This document shows positions 9,787-18,904 of a stretch of DNA of 64,000 bases, one piece after another (positions within the stretch are counted from its first letter, which is position 1; each line of letters opens with the position of its first letter). The position numbers were made by a program, and so were the translations under genes. The notes under the pieces were generated by a model that saw only the letters and a list, made by a program, of their open reading frames with translations, was not told where the DNA came from and ran no database searches. This DNA is from Mugil cephalus (lineage: Eukaryota > Chordata > Actinopteri > Mugiliformes > Mugilidae), in NCBI RefSeq assembly GCF_022458985.1, contig NC_061770.1, positions 37,801,599 to 37,865,598 on the forward strand, read 5' to 3'.

Positions 9787-10951
9787 CTAATAGCCTGCGT
9801 AGCGAGGCGGCGGCGGCGGCGGCGGGAGCACCCTGTCGGAAAACGCGTCCCGGGGCCGGGGCGGGGCCGCGTACATCGGCGCCCTGGACATCGGGGAGAG
9901 CCGAGAGCGCTCGTAGGAGTAGCCGTTGCCGGCGGCCGGGGCGGGCGGCGGCGGGGCTCTCCTGATGGGGCTTCGGTCCCGGCCCATGTACGCCTGCGGC
10001 GCTTGGAGCGGGCGCCGCTCGTACGGGTCGAGCGAGCCCATCCCGAGGCGCTCCCTAACCAGCGCCGGGGGAGGAGGCGGCGGCGGCGGAGGAGGAGGGA
10101 TGGCGGCGGGGCGCCGGTCGTCGTAGCCCGCCGCGCCGTACGGGCGGGCGCGGTATTTCTCATAGTAATCGACCACCCCGTAGGGATCACGCTCGCCGTA
10201 GCCGTGGTCGGGGTACGCCGCTCGTCTCGGCGGCGGAGGGGGCGGCGGGGGAGGAGGGTACGCGGACATGCGGCCTCTGTACGGAGGCTCGGGCCTCTCC
10301 ATCGGATAGCGGGGAGGGTAATAGTCCCCCCTGCCTGGCGGGGGCGGGTACCCCTCCTCCTCCTGAGGCGCCCCTCTGGGTCTGCTTTTTGATATTTGAA
10401 CGTGTATGCGCTTCCCTGAGAGAAAGAAAAACATTGTCCCCTCAAAATCTAAACGCCTACACACTCTGAGAGCTTAGATGCGCCCAAAGAAGTAAAGAAA
10501 ATCCAACCTCGACAAAAAGGGAGAACGTCGGCCTCCACCTACCTTGGAACTCCGTGTTGTCCAGGCCCTGCAGGGCGTCCATGGCCTCGTCCGAGTTGGG
10601 CATGTGCACGAAGGCGAAGTTCTTGACGATGGAGCACTCGGTGACGGTGCCGTACTCCTCGAACATGTCCCGGAGCTCCTTCTCGAAGCCCTTCTCCACG
10701 CTGGCCACGTGGAGCTTCACGGGGCCCTGGTTCTTGCCCCGGCTGGGCTCCACGTTGATGGGCCGGCCGTTCAGGTTGTGCAGGTGGAGCTCGCGGATGG
10801 CCCTGGTGGCGGACTTGCGGTCGTCCATGTGCACGAAGGCGTAGTTCTTGTACTTGGCACACTCCAGCACGGTGCCGTACTGCGTGAACAGGGCCTCGAT
10901 CTCATCCTTCTCAGTTTCCTGAGTGAGGTTCCCTATGAAGATCTTCACCAT
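9787..10951 (-). CDS. Two-RRM RNA-binding protein of the RBM4/RBM14 (Lark-like) family, copy 2
   Basis: Complete gene for a 345-residue protein. Coding exon 1 is 10951-10543 (ATG at 10949-10951, 409 bases, the same length and phase as copy 1). Coding exon 2 is 10415-9787, with a TAG stop at 9789-9787. RRM1 spans about residues 2-70 and RRM2 about 78-137, each with KNxAFVHM as RNP1. The tail begins [14 protein letters not shown] and is rich in Pro, Tyr, Arg and Gly, with two long proline runs, a GRDRSPIRR motif and a YERSRLSP motif. These last two recall the C-terminal part of RBM14 (FGRDRSPLRR, YERTRLSP). No CCHC knuckle is present. By family it should be a nuclear regulator of splicing or transcription. 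A leader of 22 bases precedes the ATG up to a CAG acceptor after 10973. RBM4-like versus RBM14-like identity is left open. Confidence 0.92.
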
Positions 10952-11520
10952 TTTTGTTGCTCTCTCCGTGTCTCTGCAAGAGGTAAACACAGGGTTGAGT
11001 TAACACGTAGTAAGTGACAGGAACCAGTCAGGTGACGAATAGTGAGTCGACAACGTCATAATCCGGAAATAGAACTACAACAGCGACTCTTAGCGGACTT
11101 CAGAGGCCCGCCAAAGAAATAAAAACACACAATTAAACCCGTTACCAGCTAACATATTTACATTTAATTAAACGCATTTATTATTAACACTGCTCCTAAA
11201 CCCACACGACTCTAAATACACGAGGTTTTTACAAAGGCTCAAGTCGAATAAGCTTCCGTGTTTACACTTCCTGGCAAAGGGAACCTGTTAGCCCGGTTGC
11301 TATTACAATGCTAACATCAGCGAGCAAACAACCCGCAAAAGCAAGATGAGCTTCAGCTACCGAATAAAATCCAGTTCATACACTGACAAAGCAAACTTTA
11401 AAAGAAAACTAAATCAAATTTAGACACAAAACGGAGAAAAACTCGAGTGCAACGCTACTCACCGTTGGCGACCGGCGCGAGCGAAGTCGAAACTAACAAA
11501 GAGGCGATGCCGAAGATCCG
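10952..11520 (-). promoter_or_regulatory. 5'UTR exons and first intron of RBM copy 2
   Basis: The coding exon extends to 10973, where the upstream sequence reads CTCTTGCAG on the minus strand. A noncoding first exon at about 11463-11520 ends with AACG|GTGAGT (donor at 11462-11461). The intron 10974-11462 contains nothing recognisable. Confidence 0.6.
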
Positions 11521-11600
11521 GTCAGGACGCATGCGCACGCATAGCAATCGGATTGGTGGATAGACATGTCACTCATAAAAATACGGGCTATGATTGGCTG
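11521..11600 (-). promoter_or_regulatory. Promoter of RBM copy 2 with two CCAAT boxes
   Basis: CCAAT boxes on the minus strand lie at 11552-11556 and 11593-11597, about 35 and 75 bases upstream of the likely first exon. This fits an NF-Y-type, TATA-less housekeeping promoter. Confidence 0.5.
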
Positions 11601-14600
11601 ATAATTTCAAAAAGATAACAGACCGGAAGAGGATTTCTTTGCCTGTACACAGGTTTTGTAATACGTTTTTTTTTCCACCTGTAGAAAAACAAAATAAAGT
11701 TTGTACTTCAATATATTTAAATACTTGTGAAATTGGGAGTCGTGTACAATTACGGACAATTAAAGTTGTTCTTCATAAAGTTTATTCAAAGATGTTATCC
11801 TTCCCATATGTAGACTGTCTCTTGATAATAAAAATTATTATAATATTTTGGTTAGAATGACTCTGTCATATGATAAAATTCAAGTTTCCTAAATAGTGAA
11901 TTGAAATTTTGAAGAAAACTTTTTTTTTTTCCGTCAATGAAATGTGTGTTAAAAACTGTCCAAGGGTGAAAAACTCTTAGCTAATGCGCACAAAGAAAAG
12001 CTAAAACAAAAGGCAGCTGAACGTGTTTGTTTGAGTTTGTTTGTTTGGTTTTTTTAGATATACCATGACATGGATAACTTAGAATATTCACAGACAATAA
12101 GCTCTTAAATAAAAGAAGTGCATGGATGATTAATCTGTGAGTGTAAAGCGTGTGAAACCTCTTTCTTGATTCATTTAGTCACTAAGGGAGTGGCCACATG
12201 TGTCCTGGCTGATGTAACCTGGATGTAACACAAAAAGGAAAGTCTCACAACAAGCAGCGCAACGGAAACAGTGAGATACACCATACAATGAACGACGAGT
12301 TAAAGAAATAACAAATATTTAAGTACAGCTTATGCAACGGCAAGCGGGGAAAAAGGTGTCCTGGTTTATGATGATGGAAATCAGCTCTTAGTTTCTGTTT
12401 TTTTATTTAAAAAAGACATAAGACGAGTCATTTTATTTTGCCCTTTTGAACAGATGAAGCTATTTGGTTAACTCTTACTGTTTTAAAGCACTTTCTTTAT
12501 TTTTGTCACTGACCAATGTCTTTGTTACATAAATGATACGAAATTAATTCTCCTTTAATATTTAGTTGAGTAGCTCAGTTTCATTAACAAAATGTGTGTA
12601 TAATACATTCTTTTTAATGATATTTATGACATTTTCATTTGATTACACTATATATTTATCATATTTTTGATTTTCTTTTCTCGCTAATCTCTCAAAAAGT
12701 AAGAATGTGAAGTAGAAAAAAACGAACAAACAAAGGGTCAACAGCAGAACTGAAACACGTCTACCTGAGGGAAATATCCTTGTCTATTATATATATATGA
12801 GCCTGTTTACTCCAGACCTGTGTCTCACATTCGACAGTGTTATTTAAGTCTAATATTACAGCATTTAACCCAGAAACCACTGACTGACTGAAAAATCACA
12901 ACATGAATTAGACAGACTTTAATGATCCAGAAGGGAAATTACAAACCTCAAGTAAAAAGAAACTTAAAATAAACCAAGATTAAAATACAATTTAAATAAA
13001 ACCTACCTAAAAGCCTCACAGACGACGCTGATCTAATCAAACTGTAAAGCTACATTAATCCGTTTTTGTTGTTATTATTTCTCTTTGTATATTTAAGCGT
13101 TGGCACGTTAAGACCTGGTAATGACACAAAACGTCTCAGTAGTTTTGAGAGTCTCAGAGTGTGTAATAATTATTGTCATTGCCAGTTTTACTTTAAACAC
13201 AGTCCCCAGATCCGTTGTTCATGTAAAAAAAGAGAAATGACAGGTGCAGCTTTAAACATGTGTAACCTGATATAATATATGACCAGTTTACATGTTCTCA
13301 TCAGTAGCAACAAACAGAAAAAGTCGATTTACCATTAAATACTGCGATTAAAACGTGAACAAATGTGCAATGATTGTTAGATATATTATCAATTATTATT
13401 ATTGTTAGATACTATTATTAACTAATTCGCTGATGTAATCAGTGAATCGGTCCTGGTGGGAATTAGGAATTTGTGTGTACTTTTCCTAAAAACAGGACTT
13501 AACTGTGTTTAAACAGAGATATACAGAATATTCAAATAGTTTTTAAGACTTTTTTTGTGTATTATATTCCAGAGTCATTGCAGTAAATCTCCAGTAGAGG
13601 GAGACACAGTCCAACAGAAGCCGCCTCCTAATTCAACTTGTTGCTTCAAGTTCCCCAGAAAAGAAAAATCTAAGCAGAATTTAAAGCGTGATTATTTTGA
13701 AATGAAATATTAATCAATTTATTTATTTATTTAAAAAAAAAACACGTATTAGCCACATGTCTTGCAAATAAACAACCTCATTTAAGAAAGCAGCAAATAG
13801 AAACATTTTCATGCAAGAAAAAAATAACTACCAGTAAAACTATAACACTATACTACTACTACTACTACTACTACTAATAATAATAATAATAATAATGTGT
13901 ATTTTTATGCAGCACCATATATTCATATTGTTTTATAACTTAAATATCTTTATATCTGTTTCTATGTGATGAAGCTAATGGAAACCAAATATCCTACAGG
14001 ATAAATAAAGTCTAATCTAATCTAATCTAATCTAAGTAAATGTTGTTTAGCCTGTTGTTTCACATGTTATTTTATATTAATTTGTTTTTTTTAACAGCTA
14101 ACAATAAGACAGCAGATGAAATAAAGCGTTTTTTTTTCCCTACATGTCTGTTTTAGTTTCATTTCGAACATGTTAAACAGATTTAATTCACTTTAAAATA
14201 AGCAGAAATACATTAACAGAAAACAGAGGCTGTAATGTTTAAGTTTGGGTTATAAGGCTGAAATATAACCATTTGATTATTTAACCCGTCCAAGTGGTTT
14301 CTGTGGGTCTGTGACAACTAAATACTCACCTGCCGTCAGAGGAATGTGTTTCCATGAATCGGGGTGTGTCCTGTTTCATAGACGAAGGCCAACGACCCAC
14401 TAATGACCAGAAACCCCAGACTGAAGGACAGACGGGTGGAGACCATCGGTGGGGACAGGTGTTGTGAGCGGTTGGACGACGCCTCCTCCCTCTGTTTATG
14501 TTGAACCATGTGTTTGGAAAGTTTTGTTCCTGTTGCGGGTTCTGCACATCAGAAACTACACAAACAACTTCCTGTGTGTTTCCTCGTTAGCTGAACTAGT

Positions 14601-15060
14601 GGGTGATATGCTAATTGCAAAATCCTCGTGTTGGGGTTGAGAGGGTTTATTTTGGTTTGTTGTTCTCCTCCTCTTCTGTTTCTGTTAGTGCTTTTGATAA
14701 AAGCCCAGTTTTTTTGTTTTGTTTTTTTCTTTTTTCATGTGAACATGTTTGTCTCATATCATGTCGAGCACAGACTGTGACAGAAGGTAACAACCCATCC
14801 GATGATATCTGGAGATTATTTGAGGCAAGCTGACCCTACGCTTTTTATTTTACGACAGAAACGCAGCAAACAGGACGGATGATGCTACTTTCTGTCTCAG
14901 TAACTTGGAAAAAAACGAAAAAAAGAGAGAGTGGAAAACCAGAACTCACCAACCCGACTAGATTTAAGAGCTTACGTTTTTAAAGGTAATGATCAGCTTG
15001 TGAAATGTAAGGAACCACGTTTTATTTTCACTTATTTAGTTCCAATTGTTTCATTTTTCG
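11601..15060. other. AT-rich intergenic region with transposon tails
   Basis: No exon could be supported over 3.4 kb. Recognisable pieces are a non-LTR-like 3' tail near 12906-12945 (TAGACAGACTTTAATGATCC, then AGAAGGGAAATTAC), an ACT/AAT microsatellite at about 13848-13897, and a TCTAA repeat at about 14010-14036 that follows GGATAAATAAAG, the usual tail pattern of fish L2-like LINEs. Confidence 0.5.
13848..13897 (+). repeat. ACT/AAT trinucleotide microsatellite
   Basis: About nine ACT units run directly into seven AAT units, a compound simple repeat. Confidence 0.9.
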
Positions 15061-15089
15061 TTGGTCTTAGCTCAAATTACCCCCCTGCT

Positions 15090-15140
15090 TTCCCAACACG
15101 GCCCAACACAACATGATGCTGCCACCTCCGTGCTTAAAAC
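15090..15140 (-). mobile_element. Fragment of a Tc1-like transposase
   Basis: On the minus strand this reads KHGGGSIML, the conserved Tc1 block around KHGGGSIMVW. Only a short piece is left and no termini are visible. Confidence 0.5.
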
Positions 15141-15260
15141 CAACACAGTCTTTTTCTTAGGATGAACCATATAACATCTTTGTAATCAAGCAACATAGGA
15201 GTAACTTTTGTTTTTCGTTCAGCAGCGGCTATTTGTCTGGACTGACTCTAGTATTATGTT

Positions 15261-15345
15261 GTAGCAGATGGGGGGGGGGGGTCAAACATGTGGGGCGTGG
15301 ACCAAAACCAGCCCACCAGGCCGGTCCAATGTGGTCCGAATTGAA
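15261..15345 (+). mobile_element. End fragment of an hAT-like nonautonomous element
   Basis: GTCAAACATGTGGGGCGTGG followed by ACCAAAACCAGCCCACC resembles the ends of the complete element at 21171-21502. No second end or target duplication was found, so it is a truncated copy that grades into the homopurine tract. Confidence 0.35.
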
Positions 15346-15590
15346 GGAAGACTTTGCAAAGCGAAAGAGAACAAAGAAAACAGAAGGAAGGAAAGAGGAA
15401 GAAGAGAAAGTAAGACGAGGGGAAGGAGAAGGATGAAGATTAAATGAGAAAGAAGGAAGAAGAAGGGAGAAAAGAGGAAGAAGTGGATGAAGAAGGAAGG
15501 ACAGACAGAGAATAAGGAGAAGGAGGAATAAAAAAAAAGGAGAAGAAGAGGAAGATGAATGACAATAAGAAAGAAGAGAAGGAGGCAAAC
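15337..15590 (+). repeat. Homopurine (GA-rich) tract
   Basis: About 250 bases of almost pure A and G on the plus strand. It is not a simple repeat but a mixture of GAA, GGA and GAAG steps. Open frames seen on the complementary strand here are Ser/Leu/Phe-rich by-products of this composition. Confidence 0.85.
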
Positions 15591-16082
15591 AAACTGGAAC
15601 CTTTTCCCAGTTTGTCCACTAAGAGTTGAGTACATGACACAAACCTGAAAGACCCACAACTGAACAGCAGATGGCAGCAACGAGTCAAAAAAAAAATCAC
15701 ACTTATTTGCACTTGTTTGTAAAAAGATAGTTCATTAAATCTAAACATTTCTCTAATGTGCTTCTTTTCATTAATTCTTCAGTTTATTGTTTCTCAATAT
15801 TTGAAAATAAAAGTTCAAATATAATTTCCATAATAATCCTGATCTCTATGTGAATTTATATTGATAATAATATGACGTGACCTCACAGATTCATTAGAAC
15901 TCGATATAACACAATCATTAAGGCAAAAAGTCCCTTTATATCTAAAACTGTATCAAGGAGAATCACATGTAATCTTTAATATTTAAACTCAAAACGAGGA
16001 ATGTTTTAAAAACAAAACAAAAAAAAAAACAGCTGGAGATAAAGTGTAAAGACAAACTGTTTTACCAAACAATGAAAAGTCC

Positions 16083-16088
16083 TTTATT
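16083..16088 (-). terminator. fxr2: Probable polyadenylation signal of fxr2
   Basis: AATAAA on the minus strand, about 2.8 kb beyond the stop codon, followed downstream by a TG/T-rich stretch. Confidence 0.5.
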
Positions 16089-16516
16089 GCCATCAGAACA
16101 TGAGTGAGAAAACCAGAGACAAAATCTGACAAGAGTGAGGAGTCGACTGTACAACCAGCATCCACAGACACACAACAAACAAACACACACAGCAGCAGTC
16201 TTTCAAACGGGACGGTGACGAAGGAGGGAGGGAGGGGGGGCGGCGTGGGACGGGATGGGGGGGGGTTACAAGATACATAGGGGGGAAAATACAGTACTCA
16301 CACAATGAGGTATAAAGGTAAACACAAACATACCACACAGGGCTTCTTCTTTTTTTTTTTTGTTTTGTTTTTCTCCCCCCCCCCCCCAACTCGCACACAT
16401 GCAACTGAACCGAGGTACAAATACTCCAAGTGCTCGTCCACGCGTTTAAAAACAACAACGTACAGGTGAGCAAGAAATGTTTAACAGCAGCAGCATCTGG
16501 GTCGTCTCAACCACCC

Positions 16517-16562
16517 GTCTGTCCGTCCGTCTATTCGTCCGTCTGTCCGTCCGTCCGTCTGT
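16517..16562 (+). repeat. CCGT/CTGT tetranucleotide array 1 in the fxr2 3'UTR
   Basis: Imperfect repeats of TCCG and TCTG. Related arrays occur at 18196-18237 and 18331-18356, all inside the inferred fxr2 3'UTR. Confidence 0.85.
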
Positions 16563-18195
16563 CTCTCGAAACCTTTGGTCATGTGGACGCTCGCTTGTCA
16601 TGCACAATGTTTGCCCTTTTTTTTTTTTTTAATACTTTGTGAGACTTTCCCGGGGGGGGGGAAAAAATGTCGCTTCAGTCACAGAATAAAGGATTTTCTT
16701 CTGTTTCGTGGTCGAGTTTCTACATCAGTCGGACATTCAACGTGTACGTTAGCAGCAATTCTAGTGAACGGAACAATGGCTTTGTCGATTTGTCAGATTA
16801 TTTTGTTTTTTTGTTTGTGTTTTTTTGTTTTTCCTCATGCACAGGACAGGCACCAACCAACCAACCAACCAACCACCAACCAACCAGCGACGGCTCGGTA
16901 ACTAAACGGCCATGCACGTTAGAAAAATAGACTGCAAACTCACAAGACAAGAGAAATCAAAGTTCGTCTCCACAGAAGAGGTTGATTTCACTTCAGTTTT
17001 TTATTTCATATTTTTTTTTCTAAGATGTGGAAATAGCAACAAAAAAAAAAAAAAAAAAAAATAATAATATTTGAGAGCGGTAACCAAGACAACAGTAACA
17101 ACATGAGCAGAGAGCCACTGAGGTTTTTCTTTCTTTCTTGTTTCTTCCTAAACTGCGCCAGGTACAAGACAGACACCTTGTTTTTGTTTTTTTGTGTCTT
17201 ATTTAGTTTCCTCTTTGTCGACTTGGCGTGTGTGTTGTGTACCTGTTGTGTCATGTGGCTCTCATGTCATTTGAAGCTGTCCCAATCCCACAGTCTGCAG
17301 CCTCCAGGCCCCGCCCCCCTGCCCCTCTGCCCCGCCCACCTCCCCCCCAGCCCCAGAAAAGGTGGTCGTCGCCCTCGTGTGCATCTGGAGCTGCTGCAGT
17401 GGTTTTTTTTTTTTTTAATCAAGACACTAGTGTGGCTGGAAGCTAGCACCGCCCCCTCCTCCTCCTCCTCCTCCTCCTCCTCCCCCCTTCCTCCCCCCTC
17501 CTCCCTCCTTTCAGAAAAGAGGCACGGTTGTAGTTCTCATTTAAGTCGAAATCTAGAGTTCAAGTGTGGACCGTCTCGTCTCAGTCCGTCCTGTTTTTAC
17601 GAGGCTGCACGGGCCTAACGCAGGCGAGAGGACGAGGCCGCACGTCATGTGACCACCTCCCTCCTTCCTCCCTCCTCCTCCTCCTCCTCTAAGCGACCTC
17701 AGGGATGCCTCACACCATGTGACCCGCCCAGGTTTTTCCTTCTTACCCCCACAGTTTTTTTTTTTTTTTTGCGGGTTGCCAAAATAAGTCGACCGTCGTG
17801 CACACACAAAAAACGCACACATACACCTCCTCCACCTCCACCTCTACACATCCATCCTAACGCGGAATGAGGACAAGCGCCTTGAATCTTTTTTCTTTTT
17901 TTTTTTGTGTGTGTGTGTGTGTTTGGCACCAGACTTTTTTTTTTCTTCCCTCACTCTGTTTCTACATCACTCCCTCAAAAAGGTCTGTTCTTTGCCTTCC
18001 AACCCGAAAATAACAATAATAATTATAATAACAATAATAATAAAACAACCTGGAAGAACTCCCTCTTTTTTTCTTCCTCTCTGGACACAAAAACAAACTT
18101 CATGGAAAAACTAAAAAGTTTTTTTTTTGTTTTTTTTTTTTTAAGTTTTATTCTTTTTTTTCCAAATTCAAGGCACAATGTCTATCAGTATCCCA

Positions 18196-18356
18196 ATCTG
18201 TCCGTCCGTCCGTCTGTCCGTCCGTCCGTCCGTCTCCGCGCCCGGGTTCAGTGTGCGAACATAGCGTCACATAAGCTATTGGACCGTCTGCTCATAACGC
18301 CGCACTCCCCCTACAGCTCACATCTCTCCTGTCTGTCCGTCCGTCCGTCCGTTCGT
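18196..18356 (+). repeat. CCGT/CTGT tetranucleotide arrays 2 and 3 in the fxr2 3'UTR
   Basis: Two arrays of GTCC/GTCT steps at 18196-18237 and 18331-18356, separated by about 90 bases of unique sequence. On the mRNA strand they read GGAC/AGAC repeats. Confidence 0.85.
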
Positions 18357-18904
18357 CCGCGACGCCGTTCAGAGACGTTTTTTTTTTTTTTTGGGTTCGA
18401 GAGAGCGAGCGACCGCACCGAGTCCAAACCAGTGATAAACAATGAACAAAAATAACGTTAACAAAACAACAACGAACCAAAAGAAAAACAAAAAAGAAAA
18501 GACACAAATAAAGACAACCGTTTCCAAAAGAACAAAAAAAGAAAGTCTCGTCCTGTTTCTCGTGTTTCAGTATTCTTAAAAATCAAGTCATATCCACCAG
18601 CTCTTTTTTGGCAAGCTAGTTGTTTTCTGTTTTTTTTTTTTTTTTGTGTGTGTTTTCTCTTTTTAAATAAGCACTAAGTACTGATAGATAGGATAGCATA
18701 CACCGTTAACGTGTGTTTTTAAGTAGATGCGTTTGTCGTTTTTTTGTACGTTTTCACTCTCGTAGTATGAATTCAGGTATTTTTGTCAGGTACTTTTTCA
18801 CTCATCTTGTTTAAGGTTTTAAGTTAATGCAAGCAGGGACAGAGTTTGCCATGGAGTCTTGCTCTAGACTTGGGTTTTTCGCGCGGGGGCGGTGGGACGT
18901 CTCT

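Larger units (their letters stand above)
16065..18904 (-). other. fxr2: 3' untranslated region of fxr2
   Basis: Begins after the fxr2 stop at 18905-18907 and probably ends at the AATAAA (minus strand) at 16083-16088. It is poor in coding signals but rich in simple sequence: T runs, CCTCCT blocks at 17455-17482 and 17667-17690, an AAT-rich stretch near 18007-18045, and three arrays of CCGT/CTGT tetranucleotides. The long length agrees with FXR-family mRNAs. The exact cleavage site is inferred; T-rich stretches near 17003 offer alternative signals. Confidence 0.6.

Noticed and set aside
9763-10445. Long Arg/Pro-rich frames on both strands over RBM copy 2 exon 2
   Set aside because: Low-complexity shadows of the true frame ending YAGY; no splice or family support.
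15229-15748. Ser/Leu/Phe-rich minus-strand frames
   Set aside because: Composition artefact of the homopurine tract; no domain and no splice context.
18190-18360. Regularly spaced tetranucleotide arrays resembling a CRISPR array
   Set aside because: Simple sequence in a vertebrate 3'UTR; no unique spacers of constant length.
17103-18455. Frames in the fxr2 3' region with poly-Phe and poly-Ser stretches
   Set aside because: Arise from T runs and CCT repeats inside the inferred 3'UTR.
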